The notes under the pieces: model-generated | Told to the model about the DNA's origin: nothing | Database searches by the model: none | What the model saw: the letters and a program-made list of their open reading frames with translations, nothing else | DNA from: Triplophysa rosa | Taxonomy: Eukaryota > Chordata > Actinopteri > Cypriniformes > Nemacheilidae | NCBI RefSeq assembly: GCF_024868665.1 | Contig: NC_079895.1 | Location: 3,140,871 to 3,204,870 of the forward strand | Reading direction: 5' to 3' | DNA length: 64,000 bases | In this document: piece after piece, positions 46,801 to 54,869 of the stretch | Position numbering within the stretch: position 1 is the stretch's first letter | Layout of the letters: every line of letters starts with the position of its first letter | Position numbers and translations under genes: made by a program

Positions 46801-48204
46801 CTCTGGGCAGAGAAGATGAGGAAGAAAAGTAGTTGCGCTGGCTCTCCTGTGGCTCCGGGGACTGTGAGGCAGTACTGGAGGGGTAGATGTTGAGGGGTTT
46901 CAGCTGGAGAGCTCCAAAGGTGGATGAAGGCACTGTCGATTGGGACATGTGAGTAGGGACCTGACCCTCGGCCTCAGGGGAAAAGGAAGCATGCTGGGAT
47001 AAAGTCGTGGGTCTCTGCTGGTTAATGACAGCCTGCGGTGACTCCAGGGACCCCGATGAGATCTGCTGGTGGACCAGAGGGTAACCCACCGGAGAGGCTC
47101 TTCCGCGCTCGTGAATGGCAGCGTCAGCCTGGAAGGATGGCCGTGCTTGGCTCTGAGCGAAAGACGGCTGAGTGGTGACTACACCTCCCTCCCCAGAGGG
47201 GGCACTGTGGGATTTGGGCACTAGGGTAAGCGCCGGGTCAAGATCCAGCATCAGCATGTTGAGTGCCTCGATAGACTGCTCAATTTCCTGCTGTGACGCC
47301 ATGTGGGGAAATTCGGGCAGGCTGTGCGATTGCAGGACGGGGTTGAAGGTGACCCCGTCTGTAACCGGGACCTCTGGAACCCCATACTGCTGCCACACGT
47401 TCATTCCTCTCTGCACCGCTTCCCTGCTGCTGGTTGTGCGCGTGGGAGCTTTAGGCATGTATTTCTGCTCCGTGTTTGGAGATGCCCCGAAAGATTGCGA
47501 TCGATAGATGATACCATTCTGGTTGGCATAGCCACCAGAAGCCCCCAAGTTGTCCTGTGCAGATAAGGAGCCGCGAACGGGAACTTTAGGCTCTGGCACT
47601 TTATCGTGGGTGCTCTTCTCCATATAGGGCACATCTTGCCCATTAATGACTGTCTCCGTCTGGTAGTACAGGTCCGCCGGAGTGGCTCTGCCTTCGAATG
47701 ACGACAAGGTTCCAAGACTGTCCACGCTGTTTCCCTCCTGACTGATGGGCAGGTCGTCATCGAGAATGTCAGTTTCTCTGTCTACGGTGTTATGTCCGTT
47801 CACGTGAACCTGGGCGGGGACAAGGTGTAGTACTCCTCCCCCTCCGCTCCCCGAGGCGCTCTGGTAACCTGATCGATGCATTGGGGCTTCCAAGCCGCTG
47901 AGCAACTGATCCAGCTCTTGTTTTTCCTCTGGGCTGAGGGGCTGGGAGGACGGCTGACTCACCAAGGCCGGCTGCTGGCTGGCTTCATCAGTGCGGTCGG
48001 TCTTGATGGACGCTGTGGAGTTGCCCGAGTCGCTGCTTACAGACAAGGCGTGGTCGACTGGGGGTAGGGTGTGGTCTACGACAGGTAATGAGTGATCGGA
48101 CGCAGCTGGGAGACCATTGGTTGTGACTTCTCCATCCAAAGACTCTTTCTTCCGAACCTTAGCGTAGAGGCTACCATCCAATGGACCTTGTGTGTGAATA
48201 ACGT
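25291..48204 (-). CDS. tns1: Tensin-1, 3' part of gene (17 exons, 5' end outside window)
   Basis: Tensin-1 is a cytoplasmic adaptor at focal and fibrillar adhesions; it ties integrin tails to actin and phosphotyrosine signalling. Seventeen minus-strand exons join in one frame (4058 nt: 2 nt finishing a split codon, 1351 codons, stop). I number residues from the first full codon at 48202. Disordered linker is 1 to about 1060, the SH2 domain about 1075-1190 (FVIRDS with the phosphate-binding Arg at 1106), and the PTB domain about 1216-1345, ending in the tensin-typical [13 protein letters not shown]. Diagnostic stretches are [68 protein letters not shown] and [10 protein letters not shown], all recalled from vertebrate TNS1. 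The order and the Pro-rich linker favour tensin-1 over tensin-2, -3 or -4. The PTP/C2 exons of the long isoform are not seen. The paralogue (a or b) cannot be told. Confidence 0.95.
25729..25758 (-). CDS. tns1: tns1 30-nt PTB microexon (WSKPDGGNA)
   Basis: Thirty nt between acceptor GTTTATGCAG and donor GTAAGG, phase 2-2. It encodes WSKPDGGNA, the surface turn between ERK and FFGFVARK. Too short for ORF prediction, but frame and position in the PTB fold are exactly as expected. Skipping keeps frame but would remove a conserved Trp. Confidence 0.93.
25874..25942 (-). CDS. tns1: tns1 exon, PTB domain [11 protein letters not shown]
   Basis: A 69-nt exon, acceptor CTTTTCTCAACAG, donor GTACGT, phase 2-2. 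It encodes [20 protein letters not shown] then ER. FFRRHYP and VTFC(D/N)xDPQER are hallmark tensin PTB sequences. Confidence 0.97.
26030..26198 (-). CDS. tns1: tns1 exon, first half of PTB domain
   Basis: A 169-nt exon, acceptor GTCTTTCCCAG, donor GTGAGT, entered in phase 1 and left in phase 2. It encodes [20 protein letters not shown], then [19 protein letters not shown]. The [14 protein letters not shown] strand pair is typical of the tensin PTB domain, which binds NPxY motifs in beta-integrin tails. Confidence 0.97.
26351..26651. mobile_element. hAT-like MITE (GTGGTTCTCAAA ends), tns1 intron
   Basis: CAGGTGGTTCTCAAATTGG at the left and AATTGAGAACCACTG at the right are inverted ends 301 bp apart, like those of the element at 36790-37086. 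No matching 8-bp flank was found, so the copy is older or rearranged. Confidence 0.65.
27473..27576. repeat. Near-perfect 32-bp inverted repeat (hairpin)
   Basis: Arms 27473-27504 and 27545-27576 share GGGATAATGTAC and CAGCCGGTTGTTATCGC, separated by a 40-nt loop containing CCCCGACAGTGTGATCAGGA. A wider mirrored ATTACACGGCT (about 27580) / AGCCGTGTAAT (about 27939) suggests a roughly 480-bp parent element. A diverged reverse copy is at about 60610-60718. Confidence 0.8.
28301..28372 (-). CDS. tns1: tns1 exon, SH2-PTB linker
   Basis: A 72-nt exon, acceptor TTGTTTTTCAG, donor GTGAGC, phase 1-1. It encodes the acidic, Ala/Pro-rich linker [18 protein letters not shown] and then LKQGA, leading into the PTB domain. 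Confidence 0.93.
28769..28846 (-). CDS. tns1: tns1 exon, end of SH2 domain
   Basis: A 78-nt exon, donor GTGAGA, phase 1-1. It encodes [20 protein letters not shown] then MIPTT, the conserved C-terminal SH2 helix region. Its acceptor is unusual: the 3' splice site directly follows a (TG)n microsatellite instead of a normal pyrimidine tract. Confidence 0.95.
28847..28892. repeat. (CA/TG)n microsatellite at a tns1 splice acceptor
   Basis: About 45 nt of alternating CA with CGCACG interruptions. On the minus (gene) strand it is (TG)n running to GTGTAG, the acceptor of the last SH2 exon. Confidence 0.95.
29355..29722. repeat. Degenerate MITE, AGTTCACCCA family
   Basis: AACAGTTCACCCAGAGTAAA at the left, and GTGAGTAAATAATGAGAGAA and TGTGTGAACCGTTT at the right. 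Middle sequence is diverged. Confidence 0.55.
30527..30622 (-). CDS. tns1: tns1 exon, SH2 central strand region
   Basis: A 96-nt exon, acceptor CTTCATTTCAG, donor GTAAGT, phase 1-1. It encodes [19 protein letters not shown] then [13 protein letters not shown], matching the tensin SH2 HFLIET and GCPNEP signatures. Confidence 0.96.
30846..30930. repeat. Left end of a GTGCTGTCAATCGATTAA-type repeat
   Basis: TAGTGCTGTCAATCGATTAA then TTAATCTGATTAATCAC and CACGATTAATCGC. This is a familiar transposon end in vertebrates; no matching right end was identified within the intron. Confidence 0.5.
32379..32507 (-). CDS. tns1: tns1 exon, SH2 phosphate-binding loop
   Basis: A 129-nt exon, acceptor CTTCATTGTAG, donor GTATTT, phase 1-1. 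It encodes [20 protein letters not shown] followed by [16 protein letters not shown] is the FLVRES-type motif; its Arg (residue 1106) is the expected phosphotyrosine-binding residue and is intact. Confidence 0.96.
33101..33187 (-). CDS. tns1: tns1 exon, start of SH2 domain
   Basis: An 87-nt exon, acceptor CATTTTCCAG, donor GTGAGG, phase 1-1. It encodes [20 protein letters not shown], the alpha-A/beta-A start of the tensin SH2 domain with its FWYKP motif. Confidence 0.95.
33506..34557 (-). CDS. tns1: tns1 exon, Pro/Gln-rich linker with SPxLxR repeats
   Basis: A 1052-nt exon, acceptor TTTTCTGTGTTTGACAG, donor GTAAGA, residues about 712-1061. It opens with [16 protein letters not shown], then a Tyr/Pro-rich region, and then about nine degenerate units of the type (Q/G)-S-P-(V/I/M)-L-x-R-(Q/H) spaced by roughly 15-25 residues (33840-34260). 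After these come [33 protein letters not shown] and [12 protein letters not shown] just before the SH2 domain. Human TNS1 has a similar GSPSLGRHP series. A 236-codon antisense frame over this exon is a shadow of the biased composition. Confidence 0.95.
34641..34809 (-). CDS. tns1: tns1 exon, [14 protein letters not shown] block
   Basis: A 169-nt exon, acceptor TCTTTGGCAG, donor GTAAGC. It enters in phase 1 and leaves in phase 2. It encodes [18 protein letters not shown], conserved in TNS1, then a Ser/Pro-rich tail with [18 protein letters not shown]. Confidence 0.93.
34885..35070. repeat. Degenerate MITE copy related to 6683-6896
   Basis: ACGGTTTCGTAGACAAGGCT and GGCTAGTCCCAGACTAAAAT resemble the inverted ends of the 6.7-kb element. 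A CATTGTTTTGTCTCAAGATG stretch also matches its interior in reverse. Confidence 0.5.
35081..35380. repeat. Minisatellite with AT-repeat spacers and N run
   Basis: Four copies of a 33-bp core, AACCAAATCAGAACAAGAGA and then CAAGATCTAAAA, at 35084, 35169, 35244 and 35344, separated by (AAAT)n and (TA)n spacers. Seven N at 35309-35315 lie in the last (TA)n spacer. It sits in the tns1 intron next to the EPRSYVESV exon. Confidence 0.9.
35753..35809 (-). CDS. tns1: tns1 57-nt exon ([18 protein letters not shown])
   Basis: A 57-nt exon, acceptor CAATTTACAG, donor GTAAGC, phase 1-1. It encodes [19 protein letters not shown], a short hydrophobic stretch followed by a strongly acidic cluster with a CK2-like SDTESEDEE. 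It can be skipped without a frame change, so it is probably a cassette. Confidence 0.85.
36548..36571 (-). CDS. tns1: tns1 24-nt microexon (DEHALDRF)
   Basis: Only 24 nt long, flanked by acceptor AATTTTTAAG and consensus donor GTAAGA, phase 1-1. It adds eight residues, (D)EHALDRF(V) counting the split codons. It is too short for ordinary ORF detection; the support is the splice sites plus frame compatibility with both neighbours. It is probably alternatively spliced. Confidence 0.75.
36790..37086. mobile_element. 297-bp hAT-type MITE with perfect 8-bp TSD, tns1 intron
   Basis: Ends CAGTGGTTCTCAAACTGGGG and AGTTGGAGAACCACTG are inverted. Flanks are identical 8-bp duplications GTTTAAAG at 36782-36789 and 37087-37094. 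The TIR type and 8-bp duplication place it in the hAT superfamily. Confidence 0.9.
37237..37332 (-). CDS. tns1: tns1 exon, [19 protein letters not shown] block
   Basis: A 96-nt exon, acceptor GTTGGTGTAG, donor GTGAGA, phase 1 on both sides. It encodes [20 protein letters not shown] followed by [11 protein letters not shown], a linker segment I recognise from vertebrate TNS1. It can join the 24-nt microexon, the 57-nt exon or the EPRSYVESV exon without a frame change. Confidence 0.93.
38162..38293 (-). other. Unassigned exon-like segment (132 nt)
   Basis: Bounded by acceptor CCCCTTAG and consensus donor GTAAGT, this segment is open for all 44 codons in the phase-0 frame: [16 protein letters not shown], then [17 protein letters not shown] and [11 protein letters not shown]. 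Neighbouring tns1 exons need phase 1 here, and in that frame the segment carries a stop 20 nt before its 3' end. It could be a poison exon of tns1, part of an unrecognised transcript, or chance. Confidence 0.35.
39619..39736. repeat. Short MITE with TAACCACGGTT ends
   Basis: TAACCACGGTTGAACTACAA at the left and GTAAAACTGTGGTTA at the right. The interior is rich in CATGGT and ACCATG words in both orientations. Same family as 41828-41958. Confidence 0.6.
40132..40270 (-). CDS. tns1: tns1 exon, [12 protein letters not shown] block with tandem acceptor
   Basis: The exon begins after tandem acceptor TAGAAG, so it is 139 nt (extra Lys) or 136 nt. It encodes [12 protein letters not shown], then a Pro-rich stretch with [15 protein letters not shown]. 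The donor is GTAAGT, phase 1. Joining the last T to the next exon makes a Cys (NLC-RSPPGL). The open frame continues past the donor for about 20 codons but that is intron. Confidence 0.92.
40366..40550 (-). CDS. tns1: tns1 exon, conserved Ser-rich block (residues 489-549)
   Basis: A 185-nt exon, acceptor ATTCTTGGCAG, donor GTAGAC, entered in phase 1 and left in phase 0. It encodes [17 protein letters not shown], then [20 protein letters not shown] and RPKE. This is one of the most conserved pieces of the tensin-1 linker and is rich in S/T-P and RRxT/S phosphorylation-type sites. It is the only exon before the SH2 domain that ends in phase 0, so the next junction is a clean codon boundary. Confidence 0.93.
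41828..41958. repeat. 131-bp MITE with TAACCACGG ends
   Basis: TAACCACGGTTTTACTACAA (left) mirrors TTGTAGTAAAGCCGTGGTTA (right) over about 23 bp. The interior contains mirrored GGTTACCATAG and CCATAGTTTTG words. Confidence 0.75.
42141..42540. repeat. 400-bp MITE, TAAGGGATAGTTCA family
   Basis: TAAGGGATAGTTCATCCAAA at the left and TGACAGAATTACTATCCCTT at the right are inverted ends. The interior mirrors itself (CTGTCATCATTTACTCA versus TGAGTAAATAATGACAG). Confidence 0.8.
43810..43893 (-). CDS. tns1: Candidate tns1 cassette exon (84 nt, phase 1-1)
   Basis: Inside the intron after the large exon is a GC-rich block with acceptor CCCAATGGTGTGCAG at 43894 and a weak donor GTTGGT. It is 84 nt long with phase 1 on both sides. 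Joined to the last G of the upstream exon it reads [10 protein letters not shown], continues to H-R-R-R-S-L-S-F-S, and re-enters the next exon in frame. The RRRSLS stretch is a typical basophilic-kinase site. I faintly recall an EYxARI-like insert after HRVA in other tensins, but cannot confirm it. The non-canonical donor is the main weakness. Confidence 0.5.
44599..44849. mobile_element. 251-bp GC-rich inverted-repeat element
   Basis: AGGGGCGATTCACATTTCGT at the left mirrors CGCGAAATGTGAATTGCCCC at the right over about 24 bp. The interior is unusually GC- and CpG-rich for this intron (for example GGCGCACCGGCGCCGC). No clear target duplication was found. Confidence 0.75.
44941..45712. mobile_element. 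772-bp hAT-type element with perfect 8-bp TSD, tns1 intron
   Basis: Ends TAGGGCTGAAGCTATCGATT and GAATCGTTTCAGCCCTA are inverted, with further mirrored TAATCGAGTA / TACTCGAGTA. Flanks are identical GACGGACA at 44933-44940 and 45713-45720. No transposase is encoded. Confidence 0.92.
46741..48204 (-). CDS. tns1: tns1 exon, large disordered region (residues 1-487)
   Basis: A 1464-nt exon entered in phase 1 and left in phase 1, with acceptor TTCTTCAACAG and donor GTAAGA. It starts with the conserved [14 protein letters not shown] that follows the C2 domain and ends in [11 protein letters not shown]. Between them is Ser/Thr/Pro-rich, low-complexity sequence with [16 protein letters not shown], an LD-type motif LDQLLSGL at 97-104, a conserved amphipathic helix [18 protein letters not shown] at 304-321, and [13 protein letters not shown]. 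If a non-coding first exon is spliced here, the first in-frame Met would be residue 108. The open frame runs into the intron after the donor, but that read-through is not coding. Confidence 0.95.
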
Positions 48205-51200
48205 CTGTTGAAGAAAAAAGAAACATGGAATGTGTTAAAACACTAATTATTAAATATATAAATGTTAAAGAATAAAAGCTGGATCTTCCTTTATTCTTCT
48301 GCTACGGTCCTTTTATTTAAAATGATTTTCATACCCACCCCCAACACTTACAAAAACATGTATTAAAAACAATAAAATAGGCCAATAATTATGTGCTTTT
48401 ATATATCCAAAATAAACAAAGAATATAATAATACAAATAATAATTATTATTAATAAAGCAAAAAACAATAAATAAATTAATATAACGGGGGAAAAAATAA
48501 TGTATATATTCGTGGTAAAAGAACTTGATTTATTTGTTTTATTAATTTATTTGACCTATTTTTACATCTCCAAAATAAATAGATAAAGTAAAAAAACTGA
48601 AATATGCATTCACACACAAAACCTAAGCTAAGAATTCACATATCATGTAAACTTCAAAAGAAAAAAAAGCTAATAGAAATAATGATGATAAAAAATAAAT
48701 AATTTAATTAAAATGGATTAAGGATTGAAAAGAAAGAAGTTGCTTAATGTATATTCCTTTGCTTTATATCACATTCTATAATTTTAGAGGTGCCCATATT
48801 GTTTCAAAAAAGGATACTTTTGCTCTCACTTTCATATGTTATCACTTCCACAGAATGTACTTTGGAAGCTAAATAACCAGTCTTTTAAAACTGGGGATCC
48901 TTTCTCTTAAAAATAGCAGCTTTTTTCAGATAAAGTTCTCCTCCCTAAAACGTGGACATGTACTTGCACATGCACAGAAAGACAACTCCACCCTGTGAAA
49001 AAGTCTCATGAGAGCCACCCGGCCCCCTGTCCAGCACAGTGACTCACCAGTGGAAAGATCTGCATCATTTCCCGTCTCCTCGGAATTCAAACATCATTTC
49101 CTCTAGTCACACATTTACGCGCTTGGACACTTACACGTAATGCACCTTTTTTAGCTTGTCTACTATGTGTCTATTTATATTTGGCTCAACAATCAGGCTC
49201 TTGTTTCCCTGTGCTCTTGTATTATAACACCACACCTTCCAAAACCACTAATCTGCTATTTGACAGTTCACGATGCAACAGCATTTTAATATCAACCACG
49301 TATTGCAATCCAAGAACAAAGAAATGAGACGTGCTCTGTTCAGCGAGTGAGACAAAACCACAGACTGTGACAAAATGTCATTCATTCAGCAAAACGCTCA
49401 CGCACAGTTTCCCATGGTGTCTTAATGCAGGATCTGTCGAGCCGCAAATCTGATAATGCGACTGGGAACAACGCGCACAATACTCTACAGCTCTACTGCG
49501 CTGTTTCTTTGACACTCTATAGCGCTAAAAGCTAAAAGACTGACGATCTCCAGTGTCACGTAACTAGAATTGAAAATATCATCACAGTCTGGTAACTCTG
49601 GTTCACTTTGCAGCTTATTCTGACCGAGAATGATGTGAAAACTGACCTATAAAAATGTTTTATGTTTAGAGGTGTTTAAAACTCATTGCAAGAAATCACG
49701 GTTAAGTTCATTAATTTATAAAATACTACCAATCAAAAGTTTAGGGCCACTTACTCGCTTCTTAATATTTCCACAAAACAGCAATTCATGAAACGTTGGA
49801 AAAACACAAATGGAACCATGGGAATTATGTCGTGAAATTTTAGCATCTTCAGAGTAAACGAGAATTTGTAAAAATGTGCACACAGCATTTTATTAGCAAG
49901 TTCTGACCCTGAGATTATTGTAAACAATATGGAAGGACTTCTTATTCTGGCCCCTTACTGGCAGCTTTTTCTTCATTATTCAATACAATGAACCAGACGA
50001 AACGGACGATTCCAGTCAGCTCTTGACATGTTTGCTTACAATATGCAGCGGACAGCATGAGGTGGACTATATCTGCCCTCTCAGAGACTAATAGTTCCCT
50101 CGAGCTCCTTAAAAATAGACATCCCGGGTTACATCAAGTGACCCACTGACCTTAAGGTTGTAGATGTCTACTTGCAACAAATTCAATGTTCACCTTTGAC
50201 CCCGTGACACAGGCAGCTATGTGACCTGCTAGTCTGACAGGATTAGAGACGTCCACAAGCTAATGTCTGTCAAATGAAAAAAAAAAAAAACTGCTGACCT
50301 TGATCACTCCCCACTTTCACGTTGCCCACATTCCCAAAAAATGAATAAGCTCTATTCATCTGCCCATATCAATGTTGTATGAATCTGTAAAGAGAACCGT
50401 GGAACCGTTTTCGTAAGTTGGTACTGACCAAAATACCGAGACGTCTTCATGAGAGTGAAATCAGAAATGACTGTTTGTTTCTCCCAAGTAAGACCAGGCC
50501 CAGTGCCAGAATGAGCATTTCCCCCATTCTTCGTTATTTCTCTCTCCAGTTTCCCTTAACAATCCCTCAGCTGTTTCAAACATCTCCCAGCGCTCCAGTA
50601 TTAAAAAAAAACAGAGGACCAGCGCCACCTCAGCTCCGACCGTGACATGTGAATGTTCAGGTCAGATGAGCCGGACGGATCTCATGTTTTATTTGTACCT
50701 TTAAAACACCATGCTGACATCAGAAGATCTGTGGCTGTGATCAGAGCCTGCCATCTTAACATGACAGCGAGACGAATTGAATCAGACACGCCTCCTACTA
50801 TTTTTCAGCGCGCACGGGCGATTTCCCATCCCGACAAGCCTGCGTTTATCCCTGATCACCACCCATAAAAATAGCATGACACGAACACATGGCAAAGAGC
50901 ACCAGAAGTTACTCGGAGCTCCGGTTTCACCTTAAAATCTCCAGAAGAAACACGAGAAAAACTTTCCTACCTGCCTTTGTGAAACTCTTCGAGCAGAAAG
51001 CGGTCTGTTTTCGAGCAAGCAGTGGGTGTAGTTTTGGATTAGAAAGCTCCTTCCTTTTCAAAGATGACAGTACTCCCTCCCTCTGGCCGGGTGTGCACCA
51101 CTCTCGGTGAAGTGGGCGTGAATTTATCCTCGCTCAGCTGTGAGTCTGGTGTGTACCGGAGTGACATCACTAGGGCTTTCTCAGATGGGCTCCCTCACCT

Positions 51201-52670
51201 CGTTTGCTCTGATCCTCTTTAATGTACATGTACATGATGTACCGTATGTCGACCGATGAAAGTTCACAGTGGGCGGGGATTACCAAGTACAATCCAGAAA
51301 TAGAAAAAAGCATCGGACAACATGGTCTAGTGCGACAACACTCTGCCTATTCGTAAAAAAAGCTACTCGAGGTAGTGTGGTCTAATGTTTTTTTTACCAC
51401 GGTTTTAAAAGGTCAGACACTGCGAAACACCGCTCACCTGTCCTGGCTTGAAGATAATGATTTCTGTGGATAATGAGGCTACAGAATGGAAAAAATGAAG
51501 GTTTTACTGTTTTTAACTCTAGCTTTGGTTGTGGCAAAGATTTACAGGCGCTTTGAGTGTACGTGGGTGTCCTTGAGTGTGTTTTTTCCAATAGCCAGTG
51601 GGCAAAAAAGTAGGCCATACTTTACATGACTTCAGAGATGTTAATGACTTGGTTAATCTATGACAGGGCAGTTAGCACTGAAATATGTGTATTGAGAAAT
51701 CTGTTCTAAAAGTTGACCGTAATCAGCTACGTGTGCTATTTTCACATGGCTTCTTAAAAATGTGTTGCTCAAGGCACAGCAAAAGACATCTGTCTGCGAA
51801 AATCGCAAATGAACAAACACACCCAGACATTTTTCCACGATGACCTCTTGCCCAATTACAAACATGTTGTGGCAATGGTGTGATCCAATCGTCCAAATCG
51901 CAACCAACTATACAACATTGAGTAAAACAGTTTATCCTCCTAGCCTCACCTTAAAAGATATGATGCATCTCTTAATTTGTGCGGTCAGAAGCAGTGCCAG
52001 GCGCAATGCATCTGAAGATGCCATATTTGGATTTGTAGTTTTGGAACGTGTCGTTCTCTAAAATTGTTCTTTCTGTTCTCCAAAAAAACAAATCACAGCA
52101 TGCAAGTCGTAACAGCATCATTTAAAGGCAAATTATTCCTTTAAGACTCCTAGTCAAGAATGACATCACAGCTCATATTTCACGGTGGCTGAGATCTTTT
52201 GTATAATCGTATAATCTTTTGCGCCGGATGAATTAAGCACCATGGTATGGGGTGTTTAAAGTCCAGGTGGGGAAGAAGTCTCGTTAAAACAGGGAAGCTA
52301 TCTTTCTCAGGTTGTCTACATTACTGATGCTTCGTGTATGTGCTTGTAACCAAATGGAATTAAGGAAAGGACTGTACAAACACTGCTGATCCATGTATAA
52401 CAAACAGCCACCAGTGTGAAACAACAGACACAATGCGATCGTCGCCCGAACACCTGCTTCCACAGTCTTATCACAACTGAATCATAAGCTTTCCTGGCTC
52501 GCATTCAGAATGAATGTGGTCCAGATCAACACAGCTGTATTAGTTATCTTTTTTACAACATACACAAAATTATGGCGTAATGTCCTAACGCCCCCAGTGA
52601 GCAAAGAAGACTTTGGAAAGTCCAGAAGACGAAAGATGCTGGAGACAGACTGGTTCATGCATTTATATTA

Positions 52671-52721
52671 ATGTATATGTATATGTATATGTATATATAT
52701 GTGTGTGTGTGTGTGCGTGTG

Positions 52722-52773
<52 letters not shown>

Positions 52774-52810
52774 TGTGTGTGTGTGTGCGTGTGTGTGTGT
52801 GTGTGTGTAT
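52671..52810. repeat. 140-bp strictly alternating purine-pyrimidine tract
   Basis: (TATG)n, then (TG)n, then about 36 bp of (CGTG)n, then (TG)n, with no break in purine-pyrimidine alternation over 140 bp. Apparent coding frames on both strands (VCVCV, HTHTH) are artefacts. Confidence 0.97.
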
Positions 52811-53534
52811 TGATACAGTATAGATTGACAGCTTCTGGCTGCGGAACACGGCTCAATGCAACGCGACAGCGGTCCCGTCTGGTGTACACATGGGCTAAAG
52901 GCTGCGTCACAATCTGTCAGACAGCGCACCAGTATTAACTTCTCTTTCATGCTTGAATGAACAAAAACACACAAGATTATGCCAGAAAGCACATTTTGTC
53001 TAGTAGTTTCGCCAGCACAGTCTTCAAAGAGTTAAATAAAGTCTTAGACGAATGCAAAGAGTAGTGAAAATAGGAAGCGCGTAAGACCTGCTTAGAGCGG
53101 CATCTCTTAAAGGGGCCGCGCTCTTAAACATGTTGACATGTCACTAATGTTAATCAAAGAGCAAAAGAAAAGAAGAAATCAATGTGATTTTGTAGCTTTA
53201 ATGAGGATTCTTCTGTAGTTCATGTATTTAGCAGTAAAGACTGTAAAGTGTTTGAGAACTTTTATTTATTTTCTGTATATCTCCTACCTGTTTGACATGT
53301 CGGAAGCACATATTATAATGGGCTTGATTAGTAGAAAAAAAAAATATATTTAATAAAGACATCAGTTGCAAAGCCAACAATATTAGAATGTTGGCTTTCA
53401 TTCATAAAATGCTGCTGTTAAAGAAATGTGTTGTTTCTACATTAATTTGTAGAAAAAACACATCTCTTCCGTCAACATCTGACCCATTAGTACACTCTTC
53501 TACTTCTTTTCTACTTTTTAAAAGAAATTATCTA

Positions 53535-53598
53535 ATATATATATACTGTATATATATACAGTATATATATATACACACACAAAATAATATATATACTG

Positions 53599-53627
<29 letters not shown>
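53535..53627. repeat. (TA)n microsatellite with mirrored ACTGTATATATA units
   Basis: Alternating TA runs carry two ACTGTATATATA segments and one ACAGTATATATA, which makes the tract strongly self-complementary. Confidence 0.9.
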
Positions 53628-53630
<3 letters not shown>

Positions 53631-54574
53631 TTCATGCATTGAATATCATTAAGAATAGTATAAAGTCAACTGTAATAAATAAATAAAAAATCATTGTGTA
53701 TTGTATATGAATATTATGGTAAAAACAAATTGTGTATTGTACGTGTATATTATGGTAAAAAGTCATTGTGCCGATATATTTAATTAAATGTGATGGAGTC
53801 GCAGATTGTGGTGAAGTGTGCGGTCAGTGTTGGACTCTGAAACTGTTGTGTTAGCACTTCAGAAAAACTTAACAGGTACTCTGCGCTAATGGAAGACTTT
53901 ATAAGGTAAGAGCAGCCCATTAAAAATGCATTAAAGATGCTTCTGATGGCTCGTAAATAAATATGAAAGAGATGAAAGAGCCTTCTGTAACTAAAGAAGT
54001 TTTTGACATTATCACATTCAATCCAACTCAAATCCCACAAGCGGTTGCGCAATGTGCTCACTTCTTAGACTTTGATAAGATGAGAAGTCTTTGTTTCCAA
54101 AACAGATGCTGTATGGAGAAGAAAAAAGTAAAATCGAATGTAACTTTTGCTCTTTTGGATGTGTACACCTGCTGCATCCACAACGAAAATTTTGTTTTGT
54201 ATTCAAGCTGCTCTGCACGTGAGTAACATAAGGCCGCCTATCGTCCAACGTTTCATTACATCTGACGTCGCGTTTAAGGAAAAGCAATCAAGTCTTGCTC
54301 AAAGGGCTGGGAATGGAGCGGGCGAAATGAGAGCGGCTTTTTGATGGGCGTGCAGCACTCGTCTCGCACAAACACACACACAAGCCCCTCACCAAACGGT
54401 TCATCAACAGTCATCAGAAAATCTGAAGAAGCAACACAATTGTATCATCAAACTTACAAATAATGCATACTTTTATGATGGATTTGTGTGCTTTTTGGAG
54501 CAAAAAAAATGGAAACCATCCAATGACATTACAAAGACAATAAGAGCCACAATATTTTTCTAAAAATAAGTCCA

Positions 54575-54632
54575 ACACGAGAATGAGTAAATAATAGGAG
54601 CATTTTCATGTTAGGGTGAACCTTTAATAGAG
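54575..54632. repeat. MITE end, GGGTGAACCTTTAA family
   Basis: GAGAATGAGTAAATAATAGG and TTAGGGTGAACCTTTAA match the right end of the TAAGGGATAGTTCA family; the left part is not recognisable. Confidence 0.45.
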
Positions 54633-54814
54633 AAACACGTAAATATCAACACCATCTGTCACAGGTCACAGAGAGCTATTTAAGGGGCAATATCTGACCC
54701 GTGCAGAGCTATGTGTGTAGGCCTCTGGAATGCTGGAGAAATAAGACAATCGTGTCTTTCTAAAGTCAAGGGGAGAGAGAAGGTCGAGCGCTGATGGCCG
54801 GTAAATGAGCTCAC

Positions 54815-54869
54815 CCCGTTCTTCTCTCTCCACGGCAGTTAAAACCAAAGACAAACACAGATCCACCAT
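54815..54869 (-). CDS. tns1: Candidate alternative first coding exon of tns1
   Basis: On the minus strand an ATG at 54867-54869 opens MVDLCLSLVLTAVEREER and ends one base later at donor GGG-GTGAGC (phase 1). Spliced to the exon at 48204 it would read [16 protein letters not shown] in frame, giving a short tensin-1 without the PTP/C2 region. The frame match could be chance (one in three), and no promoter element was identified just upstream. Confidence 0.3.

Noticed and set aside
47172..47566. Plus-strand frames of 87-111 codons
   Set aside because: Shadows of the large tns1 exon on the other strand.
52613..52992. Frames encoding VCVCV and HTHTH strings
   Set aside because: Products of the TG/CG dinucleotide tract.
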